Assembly (NCBI RefSeq): GCF_945956895.1
Contig: NZ_CAMFJF010000013.1
Coordinates: forward strand, 1 to 64,000
Length of the DNA: 64,000 bases
Source of the DNA: an uncultured Allobosea sp.
Lineage (GTDB): Bacteria; Pseudomonadota; Alphaproteobacteria; Rhizobiales; Beijerinckiaceae
Reading direction: 5' to 3'
In this document: positions 17,372 to 25,170 of the stretch, piece after piece
How the letters are laid out: every line of letters begins with the position of its first letter
Numbering within the stretch: the stretch's first letter is position 1
The notes under the pieces: generated by a model
Database searches by the model: none
What the model was told of the DNA's origin: nothing
The model's input: the letters and a program-made list of their open reading frames with translations, nothing else
Program-made: the position numbers and the translations under genes

Positions 17372-17391
17372 TATAATTGGAACGTTCCAAT
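17372..17391 (+). promoter_or_regulatory. Promoter -10 box overlapping second LacI-type operator
   Basis: A perfect TATAAT at 17372-17377 runs into the 16-bp perfect palindrome ATTGGAACGTTCCAAT (17376-17391), which repeats the core of the operator at 17282-17293. Binding there would block the promoter of the DUF993 and acyl-CoA dehydrogenase genes, whose first start is at 17412 behind GGAGG (17402-17406). No good -35 box is visible at the standard distance. Confidence 0.75.
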
Positions 17392-17411
17392 AAAAATCAT
17401 CGGAGGAAGCG

Positions 17412-18575
17412 ATGGTCGAGATCAGCCTGCCCCGCATGGACGGCAGCCGCGAGCACTACAGGCTGGCGCCGCCTTCGCTTTGTCCGCAGACTGCCAAGCC
17501 CAACGGTATCCGCACCGTCTATGCCGCCGCCCATGTCGTCGCCGATCCCCTCAGGCTGGTCGAGCCCTGGCGCGAGCCGGCCGTCGACTGGGACGCGACG
17601 CTGGCCTTCCGGCATCATCTCTGGGGCCTCGGCTTCAAGATCGCCGAGGCGATGGACACCTCCCAGCGCGGCATGGGGCTGGACTGGCAGAATGCGTCCG
17701 AGCTGATCACCCGCGTCCTCGCCGAGGCCAAGGCGACGCCGGGGGCCGATCTCGCCTGCGGCGCCGGCACGGACCAGCTTGACCCCAACACCGCACGCAG
17801 CCTCGACGGCGTGATCCGCGCCTATGAGGAGCAGATCGGCCATATCGAGGAACATGGCGGCAAGATCATCCTGATGGCGAGCCGCGCGCTCTGCCGCGTC
17901 GCGAAGAGCCCTGACGATTATCTCGCCGTCTATGGCCGCCTGATCCGCCAGTGCCGGGGCAAGGTGATCCTGCACTGGCTTGGCGAGATGTTCGATCCGG
18001 CGCTCGCCGGCTACTGGGGCAGCCGCGATTTCGAGCCGGCGATGGAGACGGTGCTCACCCTGATCCGCGAGCACGCCGACAAGATCGACGGCATCAAGAT
18101 CTCGCTGCTCGATGCGGGTAAGGAGATCACGATGCGCCGCCGCCTGCCGGAGGGCGTGGTCATGTATACCGGCGACGATTTCAACTACGCGGAGCTGATC
18201 GGCGGCGACGAGCAGGGCTTCTCGCACGGCCTGCTCGGCATCTTCGACCCGATCGCGCCGGCGGCCGCCGCAGCCTTCGCTAGGCTGGAGGCGGGGGACC
18301 GGGCCGGCTTCCACGCCATCCTCGATCCGACCGTCGCGCTCTCGCGCCGGCTCTTCGAGGCACCGACCCAGCATTACAAATGCGGCGTCGTCTTCCTCGC
18401 CTGGCTCAACGGCTTCCAGAGCCATTTCCGGATGGTCGGCGGCGCGGAATCGGCGCGCGGCATCCTGCATTATGCCGACCTCTTCCGCCTCGCGGACCAG
18501 TCGGGCCTTCTGATCGATCCCGAATTGGCCGCGCGGCGGATGACGCATCTCTGCGCCCTCAACGGCGTCGCCTGA
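17412..18575 (+). CDS. DUF993 family protein (dihydrodipicolinate-synthase-like)
   Basis: A 387-residue protein that matches the DUF993 group as I recall it; these are annotated as a dihydrodipicolinate-synthase-related TIM-barrel family of unknown reaction. Visible pieces are LGFKIAEAMDTSQRGMGLDW, DLACGAGTDQLDP, a VILHWLGEMFDP strand and GIKISLLDAGKE. The last has a lysine at the place where an aldolase-type Schiff-base lysine would sit, but I cannot confirm its role. The start follows GGAGG by six bases. The gene is directly behind the LacI operator and precedes an acyl-CoA dehydrogenase gene by 14 bases. Its island partners suggest carbon-carbon cleavage or hydrolysis on a CoA-linked or free acid; that is inference. 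Confidence 0.75.
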   Translation: MVEISLPRMDGSREHYRLAPPSLCPQTAKPNGIRTVYAAAHVVADPLRLVEPWREPAVDWDATLAFRHHLWGLGFKIAEAMDTSQRGMGLDWQNASELITRVLAEAKATPGADLACGAGTDQLDPNTARSLDGVIRAYEEQIGHIEEHGGKIILMASRALCRVAKSPDDYLAVYGRLIRQCRGKVILHWLGEMFDPALAGYWGSRDFEPAMETVLTLIREHADKIDGIKISLLDAGKEITMRRRLPEGVVMYTGDDFNYAELIGGDEQGFSHGLLGIFDPIAPAAAAAFARLEAGDRAGFHAILDPTVALSRRLFEAPTQHYKCGVVFLAWLNGFQSHFRMVGGAESARGILHYADLFRLADQSGLLIDPELAARRMTHLCALNGVA

Positions 18576-18589
18576 GAGGAGGGCAGGTC

Positions 18590-19738
18590 ATGCACGCTCC
18601 GCTGCTCGACGCCGAAATCTACGACCAGATCCGCGAGACCGCCCGGCGCTTCGCCGAGGAGGTCGTCAAGCCAGCCGCCGCCGCTCTCGACCGTGACGAG
18701 ACTTTCCCCGCCGAGATCTACCGCAAGATGGGCGAAATCGGCCTGTTCGGCATCACCGTGCCGGAGGAGCATGGCGGCGCCGGTCTCGATACTTACGCCT
18801 ACGCGATCGTCATGGAGGAATTGTCGCGCGGTTATTCCTCGGTCGCCGACCAGTGCGGCCTCGTCGAGCTGATCGGCACGCTGCTGACCCGCTACGGCAC
18901 GCCGGAACAACTCAAGCGCCTGCCCGACATCCTCGCAGGCAAGACGCGCGTCGCCTATTGTCTGACCGAAGCCGAGGCGGGCTCCGATCTCTCCAATGTT
19001 CGCACCACCGCGCGTGAGACGGCCGAAGGCTATGTTATCGACGGTGGCAAGCTCTGGATCCACAACGCGCCGGTCGCCGATCTCGGTTTCGTGCTGGCTT
19101 CGACCGATCCCGCCGCCGGCCATCGTGGCATGAGCATCTTCCTGGTCGACCTGGATGCGCCCGGCGTCTCGCGCGGACCGAAGGAACACAAGATGGGCCA
19201 GCGCGCGAGCCAGGTCGGTGCGCTCAGTTTCGATGGCGTGACGGTGCCGCGCGAGGCCTTGCTCGGCCCGAAGGGGCGCGGCTTCCACATCATGATGAGT
19301 GTGCTGGAGAAGGGCCGCGTCGGCATCGCCTCGCTGGCGGTCGGGATCGCGCAGGCGGGGCTGGAGGCGGCGCTGGCCTATGCCCGCGACCGGCGGCAAT
19401 TCGGCAAGCCGATCCTCGACAACCAGGGCCTGCAATGGCTGCTGGCCGACATGGCCAAGGACATCGCCGCCGCCCGCGCCCTCGTTGAGCGCGCCGCCTT
19501 GCTGATCGACCATGAGAAGCCCGCGACCTCCGCCTCCTCGATGGCGAAGTGCTTCGCCAGCGACATGGCGGTGGCGCAGACGGCCAGTGCCGTGCAGGTC
19601 TTCGGCGGCTCCGGCTATATCCGCGGCTTCGAGGTGGAGCGGCTCTATCGCGACGCCAAGATCACGCAGATCTACGAGGGCACCAACCAGATCCAGCGCA
19701 CCATCATCGCACGCGAGCTGATCAAGAACGGCGCCTGA
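18590..19738 (+). CDS. Acyl-CoA dehydrogenase
   Basis: A 382-residue FAD-dependent acyl-CoA dehydrogenase. It shows the family signatures CLTEAEAGSDLSNVRTTA (FAD-binding), WIHNAPVADLGFV, RRQFGKPILDNQGLQW, and FGGSGYIRGFEVERLYRDAKITQIYEGTNQIQ, whose glutamate near 363 is the expected catalytic base. The start at 18590 follows GAGGAGGGCAGG; the frame is open upstream, but the N-terminus there is the shadow of the DUF993 gene. It is co-transcribed with the DUF993 gene and functionally complements the hydratase and SDR on the opposite strand: desaturation, hydration, oxidation. The substrate chain cannot be predicted. Confidence 0.93.
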   Translation: MHAPLLDAEIYDQIRETARRFAEEVVKPAAAALDRDETFPAEIYRKMGEIGLFGITVPEEHGGAGLDTYAYAIVMEELSRGYSSVADQCGLVELIGTLLTRYGTPEQLKRLPDILAGKTRVAYCLTEAEAGSDLSNVRTTARETAEGYVIDGGKLWIHNAPVADLGFVLASTDPAAGHRGMSIFLVDLDAPGVSRGPKEHKMGQRASQVGALSFDGVTVPREALLGPKGRGFHIMMSVLEKGRVGIASLAVGIAQAGLEAALAYARDRRQFGKPILDNQGLQWLLADMAKDIAAARALVERAALLIDHEKPATSASSMAKCFASDMAVAQTASAVQVFGGSGYIRGFEVERLYRDAKITQIYEGTNQIQRTIIARELIKNGA

Positions 19739-19790
19739 CGACGTGGCAGGGGCCCGGCAGGACGCATGGCGAAGGCGAGCCTGACCCGAT

Positions 19791-20414
19791 TCAGACGGGG
19801 ATCAGCGTCGCGACATGGCGGTCCGTCGGGCGCTCGCTTTCGGCGAGGCCGGCAGCCACGCCGGCACGGTCGGCCGGGCTGCGGTTCTGGCTGAGCTTGC
19901 GCTTGCCTTCGAGCGTCGCGATCGGCATGCGCAGGCCGACGATGCCGCGCAATTGCGCCTGGATGAACTCAGCCGGCGCATCGGAGACCGCCCAAGGCGT
20001 GGCGCGCTCGCCCTCATGCAGGTTGGTCAGGCGGGTGACGACACCCAGCAGCTGGACGGGATCGTCGAAGAACTCGACCGGGCCGGAGGCATGGACTGTC
20101 ACGTAGTTCCAGGTCGGCACGACCTTGCCGGTCTCCTGTTTCAACGCATACCAGCTCGGCGTCACATAGGCGTCCGGGCCGGCGAAGATGGCGAGGCCGT
20201 TGCCGATCGTGGGCGCGCGCCATTGCGGATTCGCCCTGGCCAAGTGGCCGTAGAGCACGCCATGCTCGCCTTCACTCTCGTCGATGAAGAGCGGCAGCGG
20301 TGTCGCCAGCGGGCCTTCCACTGTTGCGGTGATGAAGGTGGCGAGCCGCGCGGCGCGGATCGTCGCCAGCAGGCTCGCCCTGTCCTCGTTGCGAAAGGCC
20401 GGTGGGGTATACAT
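19791..20414 (-). CDS. PaiB/FMN-binding split-barrel family protein
   Basis: A 207-residue protein of the PaiB type, often called an FMN-binding negative transcriptional regulator. It opens with MYTPPAFRNEDRASLLATI and contains ATPLPLF, GHLARANPQWR, FAGPDAYVTPSWYA and VPTWNYVTVHASG, all characteristic of the family. The length is typical. The start is the ATG at 20412-20414; a much longer open frame continues upstream but only as the antisense of the MocR gene. The gene is divergent from that MocR regulator, with 75 bp between them, an arrangement in which the MocR protein usually controls its neighbour. The biological role of PaiB proteins outside Bacillus is unclear. Confidence 0.88.
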   Translation of the reverse strand: MYTPPAFRNEDRASLLATIRAARLATFITATVEGPLATPLPLFIDESEGEHGVLYGHLARANPQWRAPTIGNGLAIFAGPDAYVTPSWYALKQETGKVVPTWNYVTVHASGPVEFFDDPVQLLGVVTRLTNLHEGERATPWAVSDAPAEFIQAQLRGIVGLRMPIATLEGKRKLSQNRSPADRAGVAAGLAESERPTDRHVATLIPV

Positions 20415-20452
20415 GCGGGAACTCCTTGTGCCGCCGTCGTCATGCCTGCAAT

Positions 20453-20498
20453 CTGGACCGATCTGAATATCCAGTTCCAAGGGTTTTGAGTGGTCCAG
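20453..20498. promoter_or_regulatory. Candidate MocR-type operator between divergent genes
   Basis: The 75-bp gap holds an inverted pair, CTGGACC at 20453-20459 and GGTCCAG at 20492-20498, plus a direct repeat of CCAGTT (20471-20476 and 20496-20501). MocR/GabR-type regulators are known to bind paired short repeats near their own promoters, so this is the most likely control site. The second arm overlaps the proposed GTG start of the regulator. Confidence 0.4.
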
Positions 20499-21917
20499 TT
20501 GGAAGAGCAGAGCGTCGCCCGCCGGATCATCGCCGCGATCAAGCAGCGGATCCATGGCGGGGAGTACCGGCCGGGCGATCGCCTGCCGTCGAGCCGGGCG
20601 CTCGCCGCCGAATGGGGCGTGTCGCGGACCACGGTCACGGCGGCCTATGGGCAATTGATCGCGGAAGGCTATCTGTTCAATCGCCCCGGCGCGCGGGCCG
20701 TCGTGGCGCGCGGGCTCGCGGCGGCGCCGGCACCCAAGGCTGTAGCGCCTGAAAGCAAGAGAGCTTTGTCCGATTTTGCCGAGCGCCTGCTTGCCTTGCC
20801 CGCGCCGGCCCGGTTTCACACCTATCGCGTCGCCGATCTCCGCTATGGCGACCTGAACGGCGCGGATTTTCCGCTGCTGGCCTGGCGCCGCGCTCTGAAC
20901 CGGGCGAGCCTGCGCCGGGCCGAGCGTTTGCGTTACAGTGATCCGCAGGGCTCGGCTCCGCTGCGGACGGCCTTGCAGAGCTATCTGTGGCGCGCGCGCG
21001 GGATCGTTTGCGCGCCGGAGCAGATCGTCGTCGTCAACGGCTCGCAGCAGGGGCTCGATCTCTGCGCCCGGCTGCTGCTCGATCCCGGCGACAATTTCAT
21101 CATGGAAGACCCCGGTTATGTGCTGGCGCGGCATGCTTTCGCCGCTTCGGGCGGTATGACGGTGCCTGTCGCTGTGGATCGCGAGGGCATCCGGACGGAA
21201 GGGCTGCCCCAAGCACGGTTGGCCTATGTCACGCCCTCCCATCAATATCCGCTCGGCAGCGTGCTTTCGGCAGCGCGGCGGCGGGCCTTGCTGGACTGGG
21301 CCGCCGAGGCCGGGGCCATGGTCGTCGAGGACGATTATGACGGCGAATACCGGCACGGTGTTGCGCCGATCCCGCCGCTTCAGGTCTCTGCGCCAGAGAG
21401 GGTGATCTATCTCGGCACCGTCTCGAAGACGCTCTCTCCGACGCTGCGGCTTGGCTATCTCGTTGTGCCGCCTGATCTCAGCCGCGCCTTCGCGGAGGCC
21501 AAGCGCCTGACCGATCGGCATACGCCCTTGCTGGAGCAGGAGGCGCTGGCGGAGTTCCTCTCAAGCGGCGGCTACGAGCGTCATATCCGCAGCATCCGCC
21601 GGCGGAATGCGGAGCGTCGGGCCGCATTGTTGCAGGCTCTCGTCGAGGAATGCGGGACGCGCCTGACCGTCACTGGCGCGGATACGGGCTTGCATGTCGT
21701 CGCCTGGCTGAATGGCGTCCCAGTGGAGCGCGAGGCGGCTGTCGTCGAGGCCGCGCGCGAAGCCGGGATCGGCCTTTATCCGATCGGGCCGCTCTACGCG
21801 TCCGGGGCCAAGCGCCCGGCCGAGGCTGGTTTCGTCGTCGGTTATGCGGCGCACGATGTCGACGTGATCCGGCGCGGCGCCGCCGGGCTGGCCAAGGTGT
21901 TTGCAGCGGTTGCCTGA
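20490..21917 (+). CDS. MocR/PdxR-type regulator (GntR HTH fused to aminotransferase domain)
   Basis: A 475-residue fusion. Residues about 10-75 form a GntR winged helix (IHGGEYRPGDRLPSSRALAAEWGVSRTTV), and about 110-475 a fold-type I aminotransferase-like domain with NGSQQGLDLCARLL, EDDYDGEYRH and the PLP-lysine motif YLGTVSKTLSPTLRLGY. The lysine is intact, so PLP or a PLP-adduct is the likely signal. The start is a GTG at 20490, close to the candidate operator. It is transcribed divergently from the PaiB-type gene, which is the probable target. Candidate effectors are PLP, amines or amino acids; the sequence does not decide. Confidence 0.92.
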   Translation: MVQLEEQSVARRIIAAIKQRIHGGEYRPGDRLPSSRALAAEWGVSRTTVTAAYGQLIAEGYLFNRPGARAVVARGLAAAPAPKAVAPESKRALSDFAERLLALPAPARFHTYRVADLRYGDLNGADFPLLAWRRALNRASLRRAERLRYSDPQGSAPLRTALQSYLWRARGIVCAPEQIVVVNGSQQGLDLCARLLLDPGDNFIMEDPGYVLARHAFAASGGMTVPVAVDREGIRTEGLPQARLAYVTPSHQYPLGSVLSAARRRALLDWAAEAGAMVVEDDYDGEYRHGVAPIPPLQVSAPERVIYLGTVSKTLSPTLRLGYLVVPPDLSRAFAEAKRLTDRHTPLLEQEALAEFLSSGGYERHIRSIRRRNAERRAALLQALVEECGTRLTVTGADTGLHVVAWLNGVPVEREAAVVEAAREAGIGLYPIGPLYASGAKRPAEAGFVVGYAAHDVDVIRRGAAGLAKVFAAVA

Positions 21918-21920
21918 CGA

Positions 21921-22544
21921 TCAGCGGCGCAGGCCGCCGAGCATCAGGTCGCAATAATCCTGCGCGAAGGCGGCGGCGCGGCGGCCCTTGCCCGGCTTGA
22001 ACCAGCGCACCATCCAGTTGAGCATCGAGAGGACGGCGCGGCCGGTGGTGTCGACATCGACCGCACGGAATGCGCCTTGTGCAATGCCGTCGGCGATGAT
22101 GTGTCTCAGGGCCTGTTCATGCTCGTCGCGCAGCTTCTGCGCTTCCGCGATCATCACCACGTTCTCCATGCCGCCATAGCCGACGAGCATGGTGAGGAAG
22201 CCGTCATAGTGATCCTCGAAGAAATCGGCATGGGCGGTCATGAAGCGGGAGAGCGCCTCTTCTGGGCCGGAGGTCTCTGCCGTGGCCTGCGAGACGTAGC
22301 GGCGCAACCCCTCCAGTGTGCGGACGATGATCGCCTCGTAGATCTCCTTCTTGTTGGGGAAGTAGTGGTAGATCGCCGCCTTGGTGACGCCCACGGAGGC
22401 AGCGATCTCGCCGAGCGAGGTTCCGTCATAGCCATCGCGGGCGAAGAGCCGGGCGGCATCGTCGAGGATGCGGTCGCGTGCGTTTTCGATGGTCGGCGGG
22501 CGGCCCTGACGCTTGGGTTTCGCTTCGGTGTTCGATTCCGGCAT
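21921..22544 (-). CDS. TetR-family transcriptional regulator
   Basis: A 207-residue repressor with a typical N-terminal TetR helix-turn-helix (ILDDAARLFARDGYDGTSLGEIA, then VTKAAIYHYFPNKKEIYEAI at about 50-70) and a helical ligand-binding C-terminal domain. It starts seven bases after the stop of the class III CoA-transferase gene on the same strand, so the two are co-transcribed. The likely operator is the palindrome at 23773-23792, in front of both the CoA-transferase and the divergent acyl-CoA dehydrogenase. The ligand is probably an acyl-CoA, as for many TetR proteins beside acyl-CoA dehydrogenases. Confidence 0.92.
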   Translation of the reverse strand: MPESNTEAKPKRQGRPPTIENARDRILDDAARLFARDGYDGTSLGEIAASVGVTKAAIYHYFPNKKEIYEAIIVRTLEGLRRYVSQATAETSGPEEALSRFMTAHADFFEDHYDGFLTMLVGYGGMENVVMIAEAQKLRDEHEQALRHIIADGIAQGAFRAVDVDTTGRAVLSMLNWMVRWFKPGKGRRAAAFAQDYCDLMLGGLRR

Positions 22545-22551
22545 GGCTCGC

Positions 22552-23745
22552 TCAGCCGATCGCGCCGGAGGAGCGCAGGCGTCCGACCTGCTCGGGTCCG
22601 AGGCCGAGATGCTCGGCCAGGACCGCCTCGGTATGCTCTCCGACCGTGGGCGGCGGCGTCGGCTCGCGCGAGGGGCTTGCGGACATGCGCAAGGGGCTGC
22701 GGACCGAGCGGAAGGTGCCGATCGTTGGCGCGGACACCGAGACGACGCTTTGGCGCAGTTCCGCGATGTCGCTGTTCAGGGCCTGCCCGACACTGCGGAC
22801 ATCGCCGGCCGGGACGCCGGCTGCGCGCAGGCCGGCGAGCACTTCGGTCAGGTTCAGGCCGGCGAAATGCCGTTCGAGCAGAGGGAGGAGCGTGTCGCGA
22901 TGCTCGGTGCGCTTGCGGTTGGTCGCGTAGCGCGGGTCGTCGGACAGATGGGCCAGGCCGAGCACCCGGCAGAAGCGGCGGAACTGCTCGTCATTGCCGA
23001 CGGCGATGGCGATCCGGCCACCGATGCAGGTGAAGATCTGGTAGGGCACGATGCTGGGATGGGCGTTGCCGTAGCGCCCCGGTTCCTTGCCGGTGTTGAG
23101 ATGGCCCGAGGCGATATTGGCCAGGAAGAACAGGGCGCTGTCGTTGAGCCCGATATCGAGCCATTGGCCTTCGCCGGTGCGCTCGCGCATATAGAGGGCG
23201 GCTAGAACCGCCTGCACGGCATTCATCCCGGTGACGAGGTCGATGAAGGCGACGCCCAGCCGCATCGGCTCGCCATCGCGCTCGCCGGTGATCGCCATGA
23301 AGCCGGACTCGGCCTGGATGATGAAGTCGTAGCCGGGCCGCTCTTCCAGCGCGTGGCCGCGGCCATAGCCGGAGATCGAGCAGACGATCAGGCGCGGATT
23401 GATCGCCTTGAGATCCTCATAGGTCAGCTTGAACTTGCGCAAAGAGGCCGGCCGGAAATTCTCGACGAGGATATCGGCCTTGCGGGCAAGTTCGACGATG
23501 ATCTCGCGCCCTTCTTTGGTGCCGATATCGACGGCGAGGCTCTTCTTGTTGCGGTTGGCGCCGAGATAATAGGTCGAGATTCCCTCGACCGAGGGTGGCA
23601 TCCAGCCGCGCGTGTCGTCGCCTGCGCCGGGCTGCTCGATTTTCCAGATCTCGGCGCCGAGATCGCCAAGCGTCATCGTCGCCCAGGGACCGGCAAGAAC
23701 GCGGGTGAGATCGAGGACCTTGATGCCTTCCAGTGCCGCGCCCAT
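22552..23745 (-). CDS. Class III (CaiB/BaiF-type) CoA-transferase
   Basis: A 397-residue family III CoA-transferase. The N-terminus IKVLDLTRVLAGPWATMTLGDLGAEIWKIE is diagnostic, followed by ADILVENFRPASLRKF and PGYDFIIQAESGFMAITGE, whose aspartate (about 170) is the expected catalytic residue carrying the aspartyl-CoA intermediate. The length matches the family. It would transfer CoA from a donor such as succinyl-CoA to a carboxylic acid. It is divergent from an acyl-CoA dehydrogenase gene, with the TetR operator between them; the pair suggests activation and then oxidation of one acid, for example a dicarboxylate such as glutarate, which is only a suggestion. Confidence 0.92.
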   Translation of the reverse strand: MGAALEGIKVLDLTRVLAGPWATMTLGDLGAEIWKIEQPGAGDDTRGWMPPSVEGISTYYLGANRNKKSLAVDIGTKEGREIIVELARKADILVENFRPASLRKFKLTYEDLKAINPRLIVCSISGYGRGHALEERPGYDFIIQAESGFMAITGERDGEPMRLGVAFIDLVTGMNAVQAVLAALYMRERTGEGQWLDIGLNDSALFFLANIASGHLNTGKEPGRYGNAHPSIVPYQIFTCIGGRIAIAVGNDEQFRRFCRVLGLAHLSDDPRYATNRKRTEHRDTLLPLLERHFAGLNLTEVLAGLRAAGVPAGDVRSVGQALNSDIAELRQSVVSVSAPTIGTFRSVRSPLRMSASPSREPTPPPTVGEHTEAVLAEHLGLGPEQVGRLRSSGAIG

Positions 23746-23772
23746 CGCCGTCCGCCTCGCGCTCTCGATATT

Positions 23773-23792
23773 TACTTACCGGCTGGAAGGTA
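23773..23792. promoter_or_regulatory. Candidate TetR operator
   Basis: A 20-bp imperfect palindrome (TACTTACCGG / CTGGAAGGTA), with 14 of 20 positions symmetric, lies in the 112-bp gap between the divergent CoA-transferase and acyl-CoA dehydrogenase genes. The TACYTWCC-type half sites spaced this way resemble operators of TetR regulators of fatty-acid-type genes. The TetR gene is in the same cluster. Confidence 0.6.
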
Positions 23793-23857
23793 TTTAACTG
23801 CCCCGCCTTGTCAAGGAAGCCCGAGGCGCCGGGCGAGGGCAAGCGAGGGAGATGGCG

Positions 23858-25009
23858 ATGGCCTTGGACAGCGAGACGATGCAGGGGCTGCTGGAGAGCG
23901 TGGCGCGATTCGTTCGTGAGCGCCTGCGGCCGCTGGAGCATCAAGTCGCGCAGGAGGATCGCATTCCGCCTGAGATCCGTCGGGAGATCGCTGATATGGG
24001 CCTGTTCGGCCTGTCGATCCCGGAGGACTATGGCGGCCTCGGCCTGACGATGGAGGAGGAGGTTCGGGTCGCCTTCGAGCTCGGCAGGACCTCGCCGGCC
24101 TTCCGCTCGCTGATCGGGACCAATAACGGCATCGGCTCGCAGGGGCTGATCATGGACGGCACGGAGGAGCAGAAGCGGCGCTACCTGCCGCGGCTGGCTT
24201 CGGGCGAGCTGATCAGCTCCTTCGCGCTGACGGAGCCGGAAGCAGGCTCGGACGCCGCTTCGCTGAGGACCTCGGCGCGAAAGGTCGAAGGCGGCTATGT
24301 CATCAACGGTACCAAGCGCTTCATCACCAATGCCCCGCATGCCGGCCTGTTCACGGTATTCGCGCGGACCGACCCATCGCAGCCCGGCGCCAAGGGCGTT
24401 TCGGCCTTCCTCGTCGAGGCGGGCACGCCGGGGCTCTCGCTCGGCCCGGTCGACAAGAAGATGGGCCAGAGCGGCTCGCATACCTGCGACGTGATCTTCG
24501 AGGACTGCCGCGTGCCGGCCGCCGCCCTGCTCGGCGGGCGCGAGGGGCAGGGGTTTCGCACGGCGATGAAGGTGCTCGATCGCGGGCGCCTGCACATCTC
24601 GGCGGTTTGCGTCGCGATGGCCGAGCGCGTGATCGACGACAGCCTGCGCTATGCGGTCGAGCGCAAGCAGTTCGGCCAGCCGATCGCCGAGTTCCAACTG
24701 GTTCAGGCGATGCTCGCCGACAGCCGGACGGAAGCCTATGCGGCGCGCTGCATGGTGCTGGAGACGGCGCGCGCCAAGGATCGGGCTGAGGATGTCGCGA
24801 CCGACGCTGCCTGCTGCAAGCTCTTCGCCAGCGAGATGGTCGGCCGTGTGGTCGACCGGGCCGTGCAGATCCATGGCGGTGCCGGCTATATCGCCGATCA
24901 CGGCATCGAGCGCTTCTACCGGGATGCGCGCCTGTTCCGGATCTACGAAGGCACCTCGCAGATCCAGCAGATCGTCATCGCCCGCAATATGGTGAAGGCG
25001 CTGGGCTGA
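23858..25009 (+). CDS. Acyl-CoA dehydrogenase
   Basis: A 383-residue flavoprotein of the acyl-CoA dehydrogenase family. Signatures: FALTEPEAGSDAASLRTSA, RFITNAPHAG, RKQFGQPIAEFQLVQAMLAD and IHGGAGYIADHGIERFYRDARLFRIYEGTSQIQQ, with the glutamate in YEGTS as the likely catalytic base. I choose ATG 23858 because GAGGGAG lies about seven bases before it; the ATG at 23852 is too close to that site. It diverges from the CoA-transferase/TetR pair across the palindromic operator. It ends 161 bases before the end of the convergent peptide permease gene, with a dispersed repeat in between. Confidence 0.93.
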   Translation: MALDSETMQGLLESVARFVRERLRPLEHQVAQEDRIPPEIRREIADMGLFGLSIPEDYGGLGLTMEEEVRVAFELGRTSPAFRSLIGTNNGIGSQGLIMDGTEEQKRRYLPRLASGELISSFALTEPEAGSDAASLRTSARKVEGGYVINGTKRFITNAPHAGLFTVFARTDPSQPGAKGVSAFLVEAGTPGLSLGPVDKKMGQSGSHTCDVIFEDCRVPAAALLGGREGQGFRTAMKVLDRGRLHISAVCVAMAERVIDDSLRYAVERKQFGQPIAEFQLVQAMLADSRTEAYAARCMVLETARAKDRAEDVATDAACCKLFASEMVGRVVDRAVQIHGGAGYIADHGIERFYRDARLFRIYEGTSQIQQIVIARNMVKALG

Positions 25010-25046
25010 AGGCGTCTTGCTCTGCCGCTTTTCCCCAGAAACACCC

Positions 25047-25140
25047 GTCATCCCGGGCTTGTCCCGGGATCCATCGGAGGGCTCCGGAGCTCTACGATGG
25101 ATCCCGGATCGGCGCTGCTGCGCAGCTTGTCCGGGATGAC
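25047..25140. repeat. Dispersed palindromic repeat, copy 2
   Basis: It begins GTCATCCCGGG and ends CCGGGATGAC, with internal GGATCCATCG / CGATGGATCC arms, so most of its 94 bases can fold into one long hairpin. It is closest in sequence to the copy at 44539-44631. It lies between two convergent genes, where it may act as a bidirectional terminator or simply be tolerated. Confidence 0.8.
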
Positions 25141-25170
25141 GGTGTGGTTCCGAGAATAAAGGCGAGAGGC

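Noticed and set aside
20415-21521. Upstream extension of the PaiB-type gene by about 370 codons
   Set aside because: It would be antisense to the MocR gene, and the conserved PaiB start MYTPPAF is at 20414.
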